From positions 1 to 64,000 of the forward strand of contig JAZKJV010000605.1 in NCBI GenBank assembly GCA_037367405.1: DNA of 64,000 nt. Reading direction: 5' to 3'. The notes under the pieces are model-generated. The model was not told the origin of the DNA, searched no databases, and worked only from the letters and a program-made list of their open reading frames with translations. This stretch comes from Ottelia alismoides. Lineage: Eukaryota; Streptophyta; Magnoliopsida; Alismatales; Hydrocharitaceae. The position numbers and the translations under genes were made by a program. This document shows positions 11,668 to 23,900 of this stretch, in pieces; the first letter of the stretch is position 1; every line of letters starts with the position of its first letter.

Positions 11668-11982
11668 TCAGGGGGCATATGAGTAAGAGCTTAGCAAACG
11701 TCTGGAACCTGCGTGACTAGCATACTGCAGCTGTAATTCCACTTCACCACATTCAACGTTGCGTAGTCGGATAATGACGTCCTGGACGATCATGTGACCG
11801 GACAACTTGATGGAGCTCTCGTTTGCTAGACAGTTCGCCTGAGTTGGTAGCACAATCTTGATGGGGACGCCATATGGCTGATCGATCAAATCCAACTTTG
11901 AAGCATCGATCAATGGTTGGATGTCGATTTCTGCCTCGCCCATCTTATCGTCTTTGCTGAACCAGTCCTTATCAAAGACTTC
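11668..11982 (-). CDS. CAR: CAR gene exon 3 (last coding exon)
   Basis: The exon follows an AG acceptor (minus CTGCAG then GAAGTC at 11982) and runs 315 bp to the stop at 11668. It encodes loop 3 with DKD and KDD aspartates, the CAR-specific segment and the last C2 strands. The tail after the conserved ELQLQ block (YASHAGSRR...) is less conserved. Confidence 0.88.
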   Translation of the reverse strand, partial: EVFDKDWFSKDDKMGEAEIDIQPLIDASKLDLIDQPYGVPIKIVLPTQANCLANESSIKLSGHMIVQDVIIRLRNVECGEVELQLQYASHAGSRRLLSSYSYAP

Positions 11983-14900
11983 CTGCAGTTCATGCAGTAA
12001 AATGGACTTGACTACAAGAATCGAACAATATAGAAATCATCAAAATGGTTCTTCCGCCTTTGTTTGCTAATACTTCATATATTTTCCATGAAAAACAAGC
12101 AAAAATAATGTGTATGTTTGAACTATTTAGATTGAGAATTCGATGGAAAAGGAACAGGGCGGCTTCAATTTATGAATATAATCCATTCAACAAGCAACTG
12201 GCCCTTATGAAATGTACGGGTCATTTCAGGACAATAACAAGAGAAGATGCCACTTCATTTCTCTTTGGTGTGAAAGTTCTTTCTAACAGGATAAAAAATA
12301 CTGCAAATTCTGGCAATGCCAGCATTCTTTTGGTATAATAGATCTAAGAGTGACATAGTCGATGCTAAATGACTATATCTAGTTGTTGAGATGCCTTGAA
12401 ACTTGTTGAAATATGCCTTGAAGCACCGACCCGTTTGCGATCCAAGTACATTCCGTAAATGGATCCTGGGCAACCCAATTAATTTTTGGATCTGATTAAG
12501 GATCCGTTTACCGATTACCCTATATATGTATTGTAGGGTTAAGACATGGGTCATTAGAGAGTCTCATTCCGGGAGAGCCGCTACCTCCTATGGTTCTTAT
12601 ATATGTACTCCTATTATCTCTCATAGTGAAACCTCTCTTGGCCCGTTGTTTTTTCTCTCCGCTACACGGTGGGGTTTTTCCACGTAAATTGTGCATGTTC
12701 TTCGTGATGCTTGCTTGTGATTGTTTAAGTGTTTGGATCCTCTTCTGCAAAACCCAACATCGAATTCAGTGAAGGGCCGTGTTGTGTGGCCTCTCCTCAT
12801 ACCGGCAGGTGAAGCCCACCACCCCAAAATGGAAGTCTTGTTGTTTGTATTCATATTGGTGGATACACCCTTTTTAGGGTGATCCATCGGGGTGTTATAT
12901 AAAACCCTTTAAGATTGATCTTTTCTGTTGTATTAAGAATTGTAATTTGATTTTTAATTGGAAAGTCTATGTAATTACAATTGAAGTTAATTTGGTTTCA
13001 ATTGGGAAACCAAATGGCTTGGAGGGAAAGTTGGGAATTCCCAAATTTGAAACATGGAAAAGCTCCGTCTCGGGCTTGGGCTCGGGCTCGGGCTCGGGCT
13101 CCGGAGAGTCAATTCAGATCCCGGATCTTGATACTTTTGCTGCGGGTTTCATTTGACTGGTCGATTAAATTAATCACACGGATTATTTTGGATTCGTAAA
13201 TGAGAATTCAACTCGACCCAAAAGATGGTCGTTATGGCCGCGGTTTCGGGATTCGAAAAGACGCGCCCGTTGAGGGGCGTTTTCGGAAATCGAAAGGTAT
13301 CGTGCGCTAGGGCACGCGACCTTCTTTATATATACCCCTTCCCCCACGTCGTTTTCTCCACTCGCAAGAAAGATCTCACGCCGCCTCGGTTCTCGTTCTG
13401 CTTCTTCCTCTCGCGGACGAACCACCTTCTCTTTCTCTCGGGTGCAAGTTCTCGGAGGTACTTTCGAGGACGGTCTCGTCGGTGTGCGCGGACGAAGACC
13501 GTGGACCGTCGTATTCTGGGAGCGGATCGCCAGTAACCTTCGCACCGGTATTGTGGGGACGATATCCTCTCTAAGGACAGTCCATTTCATGGACGCTTCA
13601 GTGATCTCTAACCTTATTCTTCTTTCATTTTGTTTGTCGACGGTCTCGTCGGTGTGCGCGGACGAAGACCGTGGACCGTCGTATTCTGGGAGCGGATCGC
13701 CAGTACCCTTCGCACCGGTATTGTGGGGACGATATCCTCTCTAAGGACAGTCCATTTCATGGACGCTTCAGTGATCTCTAACCTTATTCTTCTTTCATTT
13801 TGTTTGTCGCAATTCGTTTACTACTTTATCTTTCATGGATCTCGCCCTAATGTATGTTTTTGTTTATTTAATCGGTTCCTGCTTGCATTCTGTAATCGGA
13901 TAATGGATTGGAAATGCATGACGATAATATTGTTAATATGTAATGCTTTTCTTTTAATTCATATGGATCCATGTAATTACTGTTTAATATATGCGATAAT
14001 GATCCTGTCAACAACAATCTTAGAGAGTATATCCGGAACCGTTTTTAAAATCATATCGGAAACGATGTTTAAATCGAGGGTGGATATGACGGGTATGCCT
14101 GAAAAATTCGATGGTCAGAACTTCAAGCATTGGCAACAATGCATGAAGATCTGATTAACCACCATAGAATTAATCTCTATGCTTGAAACCGATTCTCCTA
14201 CGGTGGAAAACGAAAACCCCTCACCCGATAGCCAGAAGGCGTAATCTGCGTGGAAAGAACGCGATGGTATATGTCGTGGTTGCATCCTGTTGGCTCTGTC
14301 CAATACGTTGTTTGACATGTACTGTTCGTCCACGCAGACTGTGAAGGGGCTATGGGAAGATTTGGATCGGAAGTATAATACCGAAGATCTCAGTATTGAG
14401 AAATACTCCGTGGCCAAGTTTTTAAAGTTTTCCATGGCCGAAGGGAAGTCGGTTTCTGAACATGCACACGAGTTTTTACTCATGCTCCATGATTTAGAAG
14501 ATGCCGAAATGAAACTTCCTAAAAAGATTCAAGTATGTGCATCATAGAAAAATTCCCCAAGTCTTGCGAAGACTTCAGTATGACCCTGAAACACAAGAAT
14601 GAGAAAATATCTATGGATAACTAGATGGTGGCAATTACCATAGAGGAAGAACACAGGAAACAAAAGCATGTGCTTCCTGTCGATATTCAGGCTAAGGTCA
14701 ATCTCATGACCTCGAATGGCAAAGATAAGAAGGTAAAGGGTACTAATAACAATAAAATGAAACCAAAGGGCAATATCCAGAAACAGACAAAGAATAAATC
14801 CTGCTGGCACTGTAATCGGGTTGACCATTGGAAGAAGGATTGTCCATCCTTAAAGGCTCAACCTAAGGCTGCAGATGGGAGTCCACAAGTGAATGTGATC

Positions 14901-17900
14901 ACTATTGGACTTGGGGTTAGCGAGGGGCATGTCTCTGTAAAACCTAAACTATACCATATCCATGATCTAAATGAGTGGCTCGTGCATACATGAGCCAATG
15001 TAAATATTTATTCTGACAGAACTTTGTTTTCTTCTTATCGGACCTGTAACAGTAGGACTGTGAAGATGGGGAACGATTCTGCAGCCAGGGTGCTAGGGTC
15101 GGGACAAGTCAACTTGAGGTTCTCCTCTGGACGTGTCTGGACGTTGCACATGATGCTATATGTTCCTGACATCAAGATGAATGTTTTATCTGGCTCTATC
15201 TTAGTTAGAAATGATTTTGAATTGAACTTTAAATGTAATAAAGTTGTCATTCTTAGACATGGTATTTTTTTATGGAAAAGGCTATTTGGCAGATTTTGAT
15301 TTGTTATTTAAAATTAGATATGATTAAGTAAACATTAATGCAATGAATGTTTTAAATTCTGAATGTTCTAATTCTGTGTCTCATGTTGTGAATAATCTAG
15401 AATCTTGTGTTATGTGGTATGGTAGATTGGGACATGTGAACTTAAATTCTATTAAAAGAATGATGAATTTAGAGTTGATCCCTAAACACACTATTGATAA
15501 AACTCAAAAATGTGAAATCTGTGTGCAAGCTAAGACACCTAGGAAGTCTTTTCAGTCTATCTCTAGAGATAGTGAGATCTTGGATCTAGTGTACACAGAT
15601 ATTTGTGAGTTTAATGGTGTGTTGATCCGAGACAATAAATATACTTTATCACCTTTATAGATGATGACAGTAGATATTGCTATGTATATCTAATGAAAAC
15701 CAAGGATGAAGCCTTAGAGAAATTTCTTATATTTAAGAATGAGGCTGAGACACAAATAGGAAAAGTTCTTAAACGCCTTAGGTCAGATAGAGGAGGTGAA
15801 TATACCTCTAACTTATTTGATGAACAATGCAAATCGTTTGAAATAGTTCATGAAATTACGACCTCATATTCACCGCAATCAAATGGGATAGTAGAATGGA
15901 AAAAAATAACCTTAACTGACATGATCAATGCTCTCCTACAGAGTTCTGAACTTCCAACCTATATATGGGGAGAAGCCTTGAATACGGCCTGTCATATTAT
16001 GAATAGGGTTCCTCCAAAGTATATGGAAAAGTGTCCTTTTGAACTTTGGAGAAATAGGAAACCGAGCTTAAGATATCTCAAAGTGTGGGGCTGTCTCGCT
16101 AAGGTTTTAGTCCCAGAACACAAGAGAAAGAAGCTTGGTCCTAAAACTGTTGATGTGGTCTTCTTAGGTTATTTAGAAAATAGCTATGCAAATAGGTTCT
16201 TGGTAATTCGGTCCAAGATACCGAACATAGATGTCAACACCATTGTTGAACTCTGTGATGCTACCTTCTTTGATGACGTCTTCCCGTTGAAGACTGTGAT
16301 TCCTCAGAATCTGACCATTGAGGGTGCCTCCACATCAGGATCTATTCCAGATCAAACGGAAAGGATAACGAATGTGGGGACTGAGACTCAACCTGAACCC
16401 AATGACCTTTCAGAAGAGATTGAGCCAAGGAGGAGTAAAAGACCTCGGATAGCCAATGATATGGGTAGCGACTTTGTTGTCTACCAGATCGAGGGTGATC
16501 CACCAAGTTACAAGGAAGCCATGGCTTCATCTAAAGCAAAACAATGGAAGGAAGCCATCAAATCTGAGATGGATTCCATTATGGCTAATGGAACTTGGGA
16601 GTTGGTTGATTTATCCAAAGGGTGCTCTACCATTGGGTGCAAGTGGGTGTTTAAGAGAAAGCTTAGGCCTGACAGATCAATTAAAAGTATAAAGCCAGAT
16701 TAGTTGCTAAATGCTTTAGGCAGAAAGAAGGTATCGATTATTTTGATACCTCTTCCCCTTTGACTAGTATGACCACAATCTGGATGCTCAAAGCATTAGC
16801 CTCTGTATATAATCTCTCTATCCACCAGATGGATGTGAATACCGCCTTCCTACATGGCGATCTTGAGGAAGAGATCTATATTGATCAACCTGATGGACTT
16901 GTGACTCTTGAGAATGAGGAAAAGGTTTGCAAGCTTGTTAAATCTCTTTACGGATTGAAACAAGCACCAAAGCAGTGGCATGAAAAATTTGACAAAACTA
17001 TTTTGTCATGTGGCTTTAAGGTTCATGAATTCGATAAGTATGTCTATTCCAAGGTGAAAGGTGATGAGTGTATTGTCTTGTGCCTGTATATTGATGATAT
17101 ATTGTTGTTCGGATCACATATGAGGATTATTAATGAGACTAGATCATTCTTAAGTAGCAAGTTTGAGATGAAGGACATGGGTGTTGTTGATGTGATCTTG
17201 GGTCTCAAACTGACAAGGTCAGTTGATGGGATTGTAGTTTCTCAATCTCACTATATTGAGAAGGTACTTGAGAAATTTGGATATAAAGATTGCAAGGTTG
17301 TAAGCACTTCTTTTGATTCATCCAAAACGTTGTTTAAGAATAAAAGTGGAGTACCTGTACCTCAACTAAGGTATTTACAAGTAATAGAAAGTTTAGTGTA
17401 TCTTGCAAATTACACGAGACCTGATATTTCATTCTCGGTTGCAAAGCTGAGTAGATACACTAGTTGTTCTGACTGTACTCACTGGGAGGCTCCGAATCGA
17501 GTATTGAAGTACTTGAAGGGAACTATTTCCCTTAGTTTGCATTATGGTAGACATCCATCTGTACTAGAAAAATATAGTGATGCAAGCTGGATAGGGAAAA
17601 TATAGGAGTCTGGGAATAATGGTGTTACTGGGTATGTCTTTACCCTTGGAGGCGGTGCAGTCTCCTGGAGGTCTGTGAAACAGACCATTCTAGCTCGATC
17701 CACCTTTGAGGCCGAGCTGTGTGCTTTGGACAACATTGGAATTGAGACTGAATGGCTAAGGGAACTTCTATCTAAAATTCCCATGGTAGGTCAGCCAGTT
17801 CCTGCGATCTCGGTACATTGTGATAATATGATCACAATTGTCAAGATCAAGAGTTCAAAGTTCAATCAGAAAACAAGAAGACACATACAAATCGGACTTA

Positions 17901-20900
17901 AGACGTTAAGGGATTCGGTGTCTCGAGGGGTGTTGGCTGTGGATTTTATTGGATCCAAAGATAACACGGTAGATCCGTTGACTAAGGGACTTGGTAGATC
18001 TTTAGTCCTAAAGTTTAGGCTTGGGATGGGACTGAGATCCATTGGGAGTTCCTCTACAGTAGCAACCCAACCTATCTGTGGAGATCCCACAAAGTAGGTT
18101 CAGTGAGGTAATAACAAGCTGTTTGGAGAATTGGTTGGCACTCTTATTTTAATACGTATGCATAAGTGTCTTATCTCTGGAAGCCTGAGTGCCATTTAAG
18201 CTGCAAGTTTAGGAAGTGCGTAGGCTCTGAATGGGTTCAATCCTTTGGGCAGGATGTTAGCAGTGCATCCTTGGAGAACGCCACCTATGTGAGTGTTACT
18301 GTGGGCCGCAGTTAAAGGAAGATGGTCTTCCCTGAATATACTTATGAAACAGGATAAGGGTGCATGGCCTTTAAGAGCACCAACCATGAAGATTGTACCA
18401 AGAACAACACTTTGTTGTTTCTACCGTATACTTTAACACCAAGGTCTGAAGTTCAAGACGTAGTTCACTTCGTTCCTGTTAAAGTGAAAGTAGTAAACTC
18501 AGGTAGAGGTTCAAACCGGAAGGTACCTTTACTGAAAATAAAGTGTGGTAGCCGAAAGAAATCATTTAACTCTTTGAATCTCTTTTTTAAATTGGTGAAT
18601 TCATGGGGGATTGCTGTATTAAGAATTGTAATTAGATTTTTAATTGGAAAGTTTATATAAATACAATTGAAGTTAATTTGGTTTCAATTGGGAAACCAAA
18701 TGACTTGAAAGGAAAGTTGAGAATTCCCAAATTTAAAACATGGAAAAGCTTGGGTGGAAGTTTAGTACCATACCTAGTATGTCTAAACTTTTGGTGGGTT
18801 TATATATGAGTTCATACCCCAAGCTCTTGTAGAAATAGTAGAGAGGAGGAATGAAGGACCACACACGCGCACGCACGCGCTCCGCTCAGTCTCCGATTCG
18901 GGCTCGGGCTCGGGAGAGTCAATTCGGATCTCGATACTTTTGCTGCGAGTTTCATTTGACTGGTCGATTAAATTAATCACACAGATTAATTTGGATTCGA
19001 CTAAAATGGGAATTCAACTCGACCAAAAAGATGGTCGTTATGGTCGCGGTTTCGGGATTCGAAAAGACGCGTCCGTTGAGGGGCATTTTCGGAAATCGAA
19101 AGGTAATGCACGCTAGGGCACGCGACCTTCTTTATATATACCCCTTCCCCTACGCTGTTTTCTTCACTCGCAAGAAAAATCTCACGCCGCTTCTGTTCTC
19201 GTTCTGGTTCTTCCTCTCGCGGACGAACCACCTTCTCTTTCTCTCGGTTGCAAGATCTCGGAGGTACTTTCGAGGACGGTCTCGTCGGTGTGCGCGGACG
19301 AAGACCATGGACCGTCGTATCCTGGGAGCGGATCGTCAGTACCCTTGGCACTGGTAGTGTGGGGATGATATCCTCTCTAAGGACAGTCCATTTCATGGAC
19401 GCTTCGGTGATCTCTAACCTTATTCTTCTTTTATTTTGTTTGCCGCAATTAATTTATTGCTTACCTTTTCTGGATCTCGCCCTAATTTATGTTTCTGTTT
19501 ATTTAATTGGTTCCTGCTTGCATTCTGTAATCGGATAATGGATTGGAAATGCATGACGATAATATTGTTAATCTGTAATGCTTTTCTTTCAATTATTTGG
19601 ATCTGTGTAATGTGTAATTACTGTTTAATATATGCGATAATGATCCTGTCAACAACATATTGTTCATCCTCTATGATAAGAGAGAAAGAGAGGGAGACCC
19701 GCTACTATCGCTGAGGAATAACCCAACTAAGTGTGATTCTCGTAAGTATAGTTCTATGCATTTGATCTACATTGTATTTCCACTGCATGCAACAGTGAAA
19801 TAACACAAGGTACTCGCTAAACAAATTGATAGGTTATAAAAAAATCCAATGTCTCATCTATTTAACTAAGAAACCTAGTTTGAAATCCACAACTCAAGTA
19901 CTCTAGCTTTTATTGAACAAAATACCTTTAACAATCTAAGCAATATGAAAACTAGTTTTGTTGTGTACGTTGCTTATTTCCTATTTTCTTGCTTTAACGT
20001 GTAAAATATGTAACTTGTCCAACCTAGTCGCCATTCATTTGAAGTCTCGTCCCGGAGGGTGCAAGATTGAGGCGAGTGGCCCCTAGTTCTCTGATCATTC
20101 TATGAGAATGACCAAGTTGTGTTGAGGGTTATATATTTAGTTAGATGGGCAGTCTAAGTATTTTTCTGTAAAAGATCTAAATATGAATCAAGTGAGGAAG
20201 AGTATAAGATATTGAGAGATCAGAGGATTGTGGATGGAAATAAAGATACCGACAAACTAGCTGTTAGAATATTTTGTTGTATTAAATTCATAATAATATA
20301 TATTATAACTTTAATTTTTTAATCAATTAGCTTTTTTTTGCAATGCAATAATTATTAAAGGTGTTTATATACAGTGAAAAAACCCGGTTGAAGACACTAT
20401 TTCCTTGAAGGTGCAGAAAAAGAGTGGCGTCTAGATCATAGAGTGAAACTATTCACAGTCCTAATAAGATTGGGAAGTAATTGCAACCAAATGACAGCAA
20501 TTTCTCAGCAAGATAAGAAAGATTCAAGGATATGTGTATATGCAACTCTAGAGAAAAACGGAAAACTGTTGGAGTATTCATTGTATGCGTCACTTATGAG
20601 AGATGGGTAAATGGATCTCTCCAAGATCCATTTACCCCATCCAAGAGTTTAGTCCCACATCTGCCAGTGGTGGGACTTGGAGGCTCTGTGGAGGCTGTAT
20701 AAGGAGCCCCAGTCCTCCTGTATTAGATGAGAAAGTCAATAGACAAACCTGGCCCTTTGAGGCCTTCTCCTGTGGTTTCATCCCGCTCCTTAGAGAGTAG
20801 GGTTCCACGTAAAATCCCGTTGTTCATATTGTTCTTTATCTTTTTTCATGTTTTCGCTTCCGCTTCCTATTTTCTAACATGGTATCAGAGCAGGTCTATT

Positions 20901-23900
20901 CTCCGGGATTTTAAGTTCTTTATTGTTTTGTTCATTCGATATTCGATGTTATGTTGAAGGATTATTTGTTCAAGATTATGATCTGTCTGGGTATACTAGG
21001 GTTTGTTTTTAAACCCTAATTTCTGTAATAAGTTGATGTTCATCATTCTAAGGGTTCTTTTACGAAACCTATGATTCAAGCGCATCTCTCCAGGCGGAAT
21101 CCTACTCTTTGCCGCACAAACTCGCTTGGCAGATCCCAACAGTATCTTGTTCCATCGAAGACATCCCGGCGCCGTCATCTTCTTCTAGCGGCAAGAGCCG
21201 CTTCTCCAAACGGCATGATCCCCCAGGCGGCAAGAGCTCTCACACGTCGCCTCGCCCAGATCCCACTGGCACATCTTTTCCAGCATCTCCACGAATGCCA
21301 CATCTCCATGCAACTCGCACGCAGGCGGCACCCTCTCCTCCATCCAGGCCGCACCCCGGCGGTGCAGATCCAACAACCAGGCCGTGCCCAGGAGACTCAC
21401 ACGCAGGCTCTGCCCCTTCCTTTCTCGCGATTGCAGGTGACGCAGGCGGCGCCCCTCAAGCGCCTCGATCCAGGCGCATTTCCAGGTCACGCGCGCAACC
21501 CCCAAGCAGCTCGCAACACCTCTCTTCGTGTGAGGCGGCGCGATGCCCTGCGCACTGACCTCCCCCTTCATCCCAATCGAGCCCAGGCGGGGCTCCCGCC
21601 TCAATCTTCAGGTGCAGGACCTCCCAATCAGAGGCAGCGTGCGCCGCTCCCATTCTCCAGGGCGTGTTTTTTTTCCTTGCGAGGGAAGGGTTCCCAGAAC
21701 ACTAAGGGCTCCGTGATTTAATGGCCCGCGTGGACCAATGGTTATTCTGAAAAAAAAGAAAAAAAAGGGAAGGAAAGGATTTGTTTTAAAAATATCAAAA
21801 AAGAGGGAGAAGAAAAGAAAAGGCGCGTACAAGAAAAAATCGCATGTAATTGCAAAAAAAAGGAGAGAAGAAGAAAAGCCAGAAAGAAAATTGAACGGCT
21901 TATGTGATGGCTATTACAAAAAAAATATGTGGCGGATTATTAAAAAATGAAAAGCCGCGAGAAATTTTTGAGAATGCACATGTTTTCCCCCATTATTTGG
22001 TCTTCTCCCAACTTGATCGATGTCATGTTTTCCGACCAGTATGGGAGAAAGGGGGAGTATATATGTAGAGTCATAGGTCTTGATCCAGATTCAGATGTCA
22101 GTCTCCAGACCAGTCGGATATTCAAACTCTACAGTTTTTCAAATGAAGATTTTTTATGCACAATTCCAGACTCGACGTTCAGATTCCGAGTCCCAATTTG
22201 ATGCGCATATTCAGACTCGACATTCAGATTGGTCAGAGTCCAAGTTCGAGGCACTCCATAATGAGAGGCCCATTTTTCGAGTTCTCTAGAGAGACTCAAT
22301 TTTCAGACACACATATGTTTGCGGTCATTTTCAGATGAGCACGTGTTTGCCATCTATTGTAGTGGTCCCCATCTTTTTCTTATTGTTTCGGCCAAAGTTT
22401 TTATGTGAGCCATAGGGACTCCAGAGTAGAGGACCATTCCCTATGCCATGTTGGCAAAGGTTTTCATGTGGTATCATAGGTACACCAGAGTAGTGCACCA
22501 TTCTCTGTGCTAGATGGGGGAGACCTAGTTCTCCGAAGAGGGGACTTCTTTCAGACTCCATTCTCCAGCGACCGTGGACTCCGACGAGGATTGCACTTCC
22601 ACGGCCTTTTTCAGTTAATCCCTTTTCAGAGATGGAGCAGTTGTCCACATTATTGTGGCGGGCCAGAGTACTCCAACGAGGAGACTCATTTCCAGTTGCA
22701 GTGACTCTGACAGGCGCAGTTCAGAGCACATGTTCTCCGACAAGGAGATTCAACAGACTCACACTCCAGCCCGTTCGTCCTCCTCACCTGCACGGCATGA
22801 GAAGCAACGTCCTCGACAGCAGCAGTTGTGCGCGTTGGGTTGATATTGTCCGTAGTGTCCTGTATGTGAGTTGAGTTTCTTTCTGCTTGTCCAAGCTGAG
22901 TATTGCATGCTCCATCTTGAGGGGGAGTGTTGGAGTATACAATGTATGCGTCACTTATGAGAGAGAGGTAAATGGATCTCTCCAGGATCCATTTACCCTA
23001 TCGAAGAGTTTAGTCCCACATCTACCAGTGGTGGGACTTGGAGGCTCTGTGGAGGCTATATAAGGAGCCCCAGTCCTCCTGTATCATATGAGAAAGTCAA
23101 TAGACAAACCTGGCCCTTTGAGACCTTCTCCCGTGGTTTTATCCCGCTCCTTAGGGAGTAGGGTTCCACGTAAAATCCCGCTGTTCTTATTGTTCTTTAT
23201 CTTTTTCCATGTTTTCGCTTCCGCTTCCTATTTTCTAACAAAAATTATATAAATATGGTTCATACGTGCGGCGATTTTGTGGAAATATAATGTCATGCAT
23301 CTTGTAGAATGGATACCAAACCTTCATCAACAATAAAAAAAACACAAGGGAGCTGACATACAAGTTTCATTGGCCTACACGGATCCTTGACAGTGAATTT
23401 CAGTTCTTCATCCCACTCTGGATTCAGACAATTCTTCTTCACCTTGGTTTTCGCTTTCTGCAAAAAAGTAGCTGTTTACAGAAAATTCATTATAAATGCA
23501 AATGCCTCTCAGTTCAACCTCTAACATTAAATTTGTAATTCGGTATAAGTATGTTCTGTCGAGCTGTAACTTAAATGCTGTTAGCTCAGATTTGAAGTAA
23601 TCCCTGAAGTGACACCAGGTTAGGAAATTAACTGTAACAATACATATAAACCTATGGCCAACGGAGGGTGCCAGAAATTCAACTGATTCTCATTTGTCCC
23701 ATGGAATCTATTTATTCATTATTCATCACAGACAAAATTTTCTAACTCATCACACCCAACAATGAAATAAAAAAAATCCACAATGGACACGAATATCATT
23801 AATCCTCCACTCTCACTATGCCAGCTTCTTCTTGAGAATTCACCCCTGAATTGGTTATAGGATTGCTATATCGGTCGAAAATGGAATAGCTTGCAGATTA

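Larger units (their letters stand above)
12926..19654 (+). mobile_element. Ty1/copia retrotransposon in CAR intron 2, opposite strand
   Basis: LTRs lie at 12926-14013 and 18612-19654, starting TG(T/C)TGTATTAAGAATTG and ending GTCAACA. Between them run gag (CCHC knuckle), GAG-pre-integrase, integrase, RT and RNase H in copia order. Many stops and frameshifts are present. No target duplication is recognised, and the sequence after the 5' LTR is not the usual iMet primer site. I do not assign a lineage. The element lies antisense to the host gene. Confidence 0.9.

Noticed and set aside
13183..13590. 135-codon minus frame, repeated at 19001-19396
   Set aside because: It is within the LTRs of the copia element and reflects GC-rich LTR sequence, not a gene.
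14014..14040. Primer-binding site of the intron-2 copia element
   Set aside because: The sequence after the LTR (acaatcttagagagtat) does not match the initiator Met tRNA, and I could not assign another tRNA.
21071..21721. 216-codon plus frame in the non-autonomous LTR element
   Set aside because: Low-complexity Pro/Arg/Ala/Ser composition, overlapped by open frames on both strands, as in GC-rich non-coding DNA. No domain seen.
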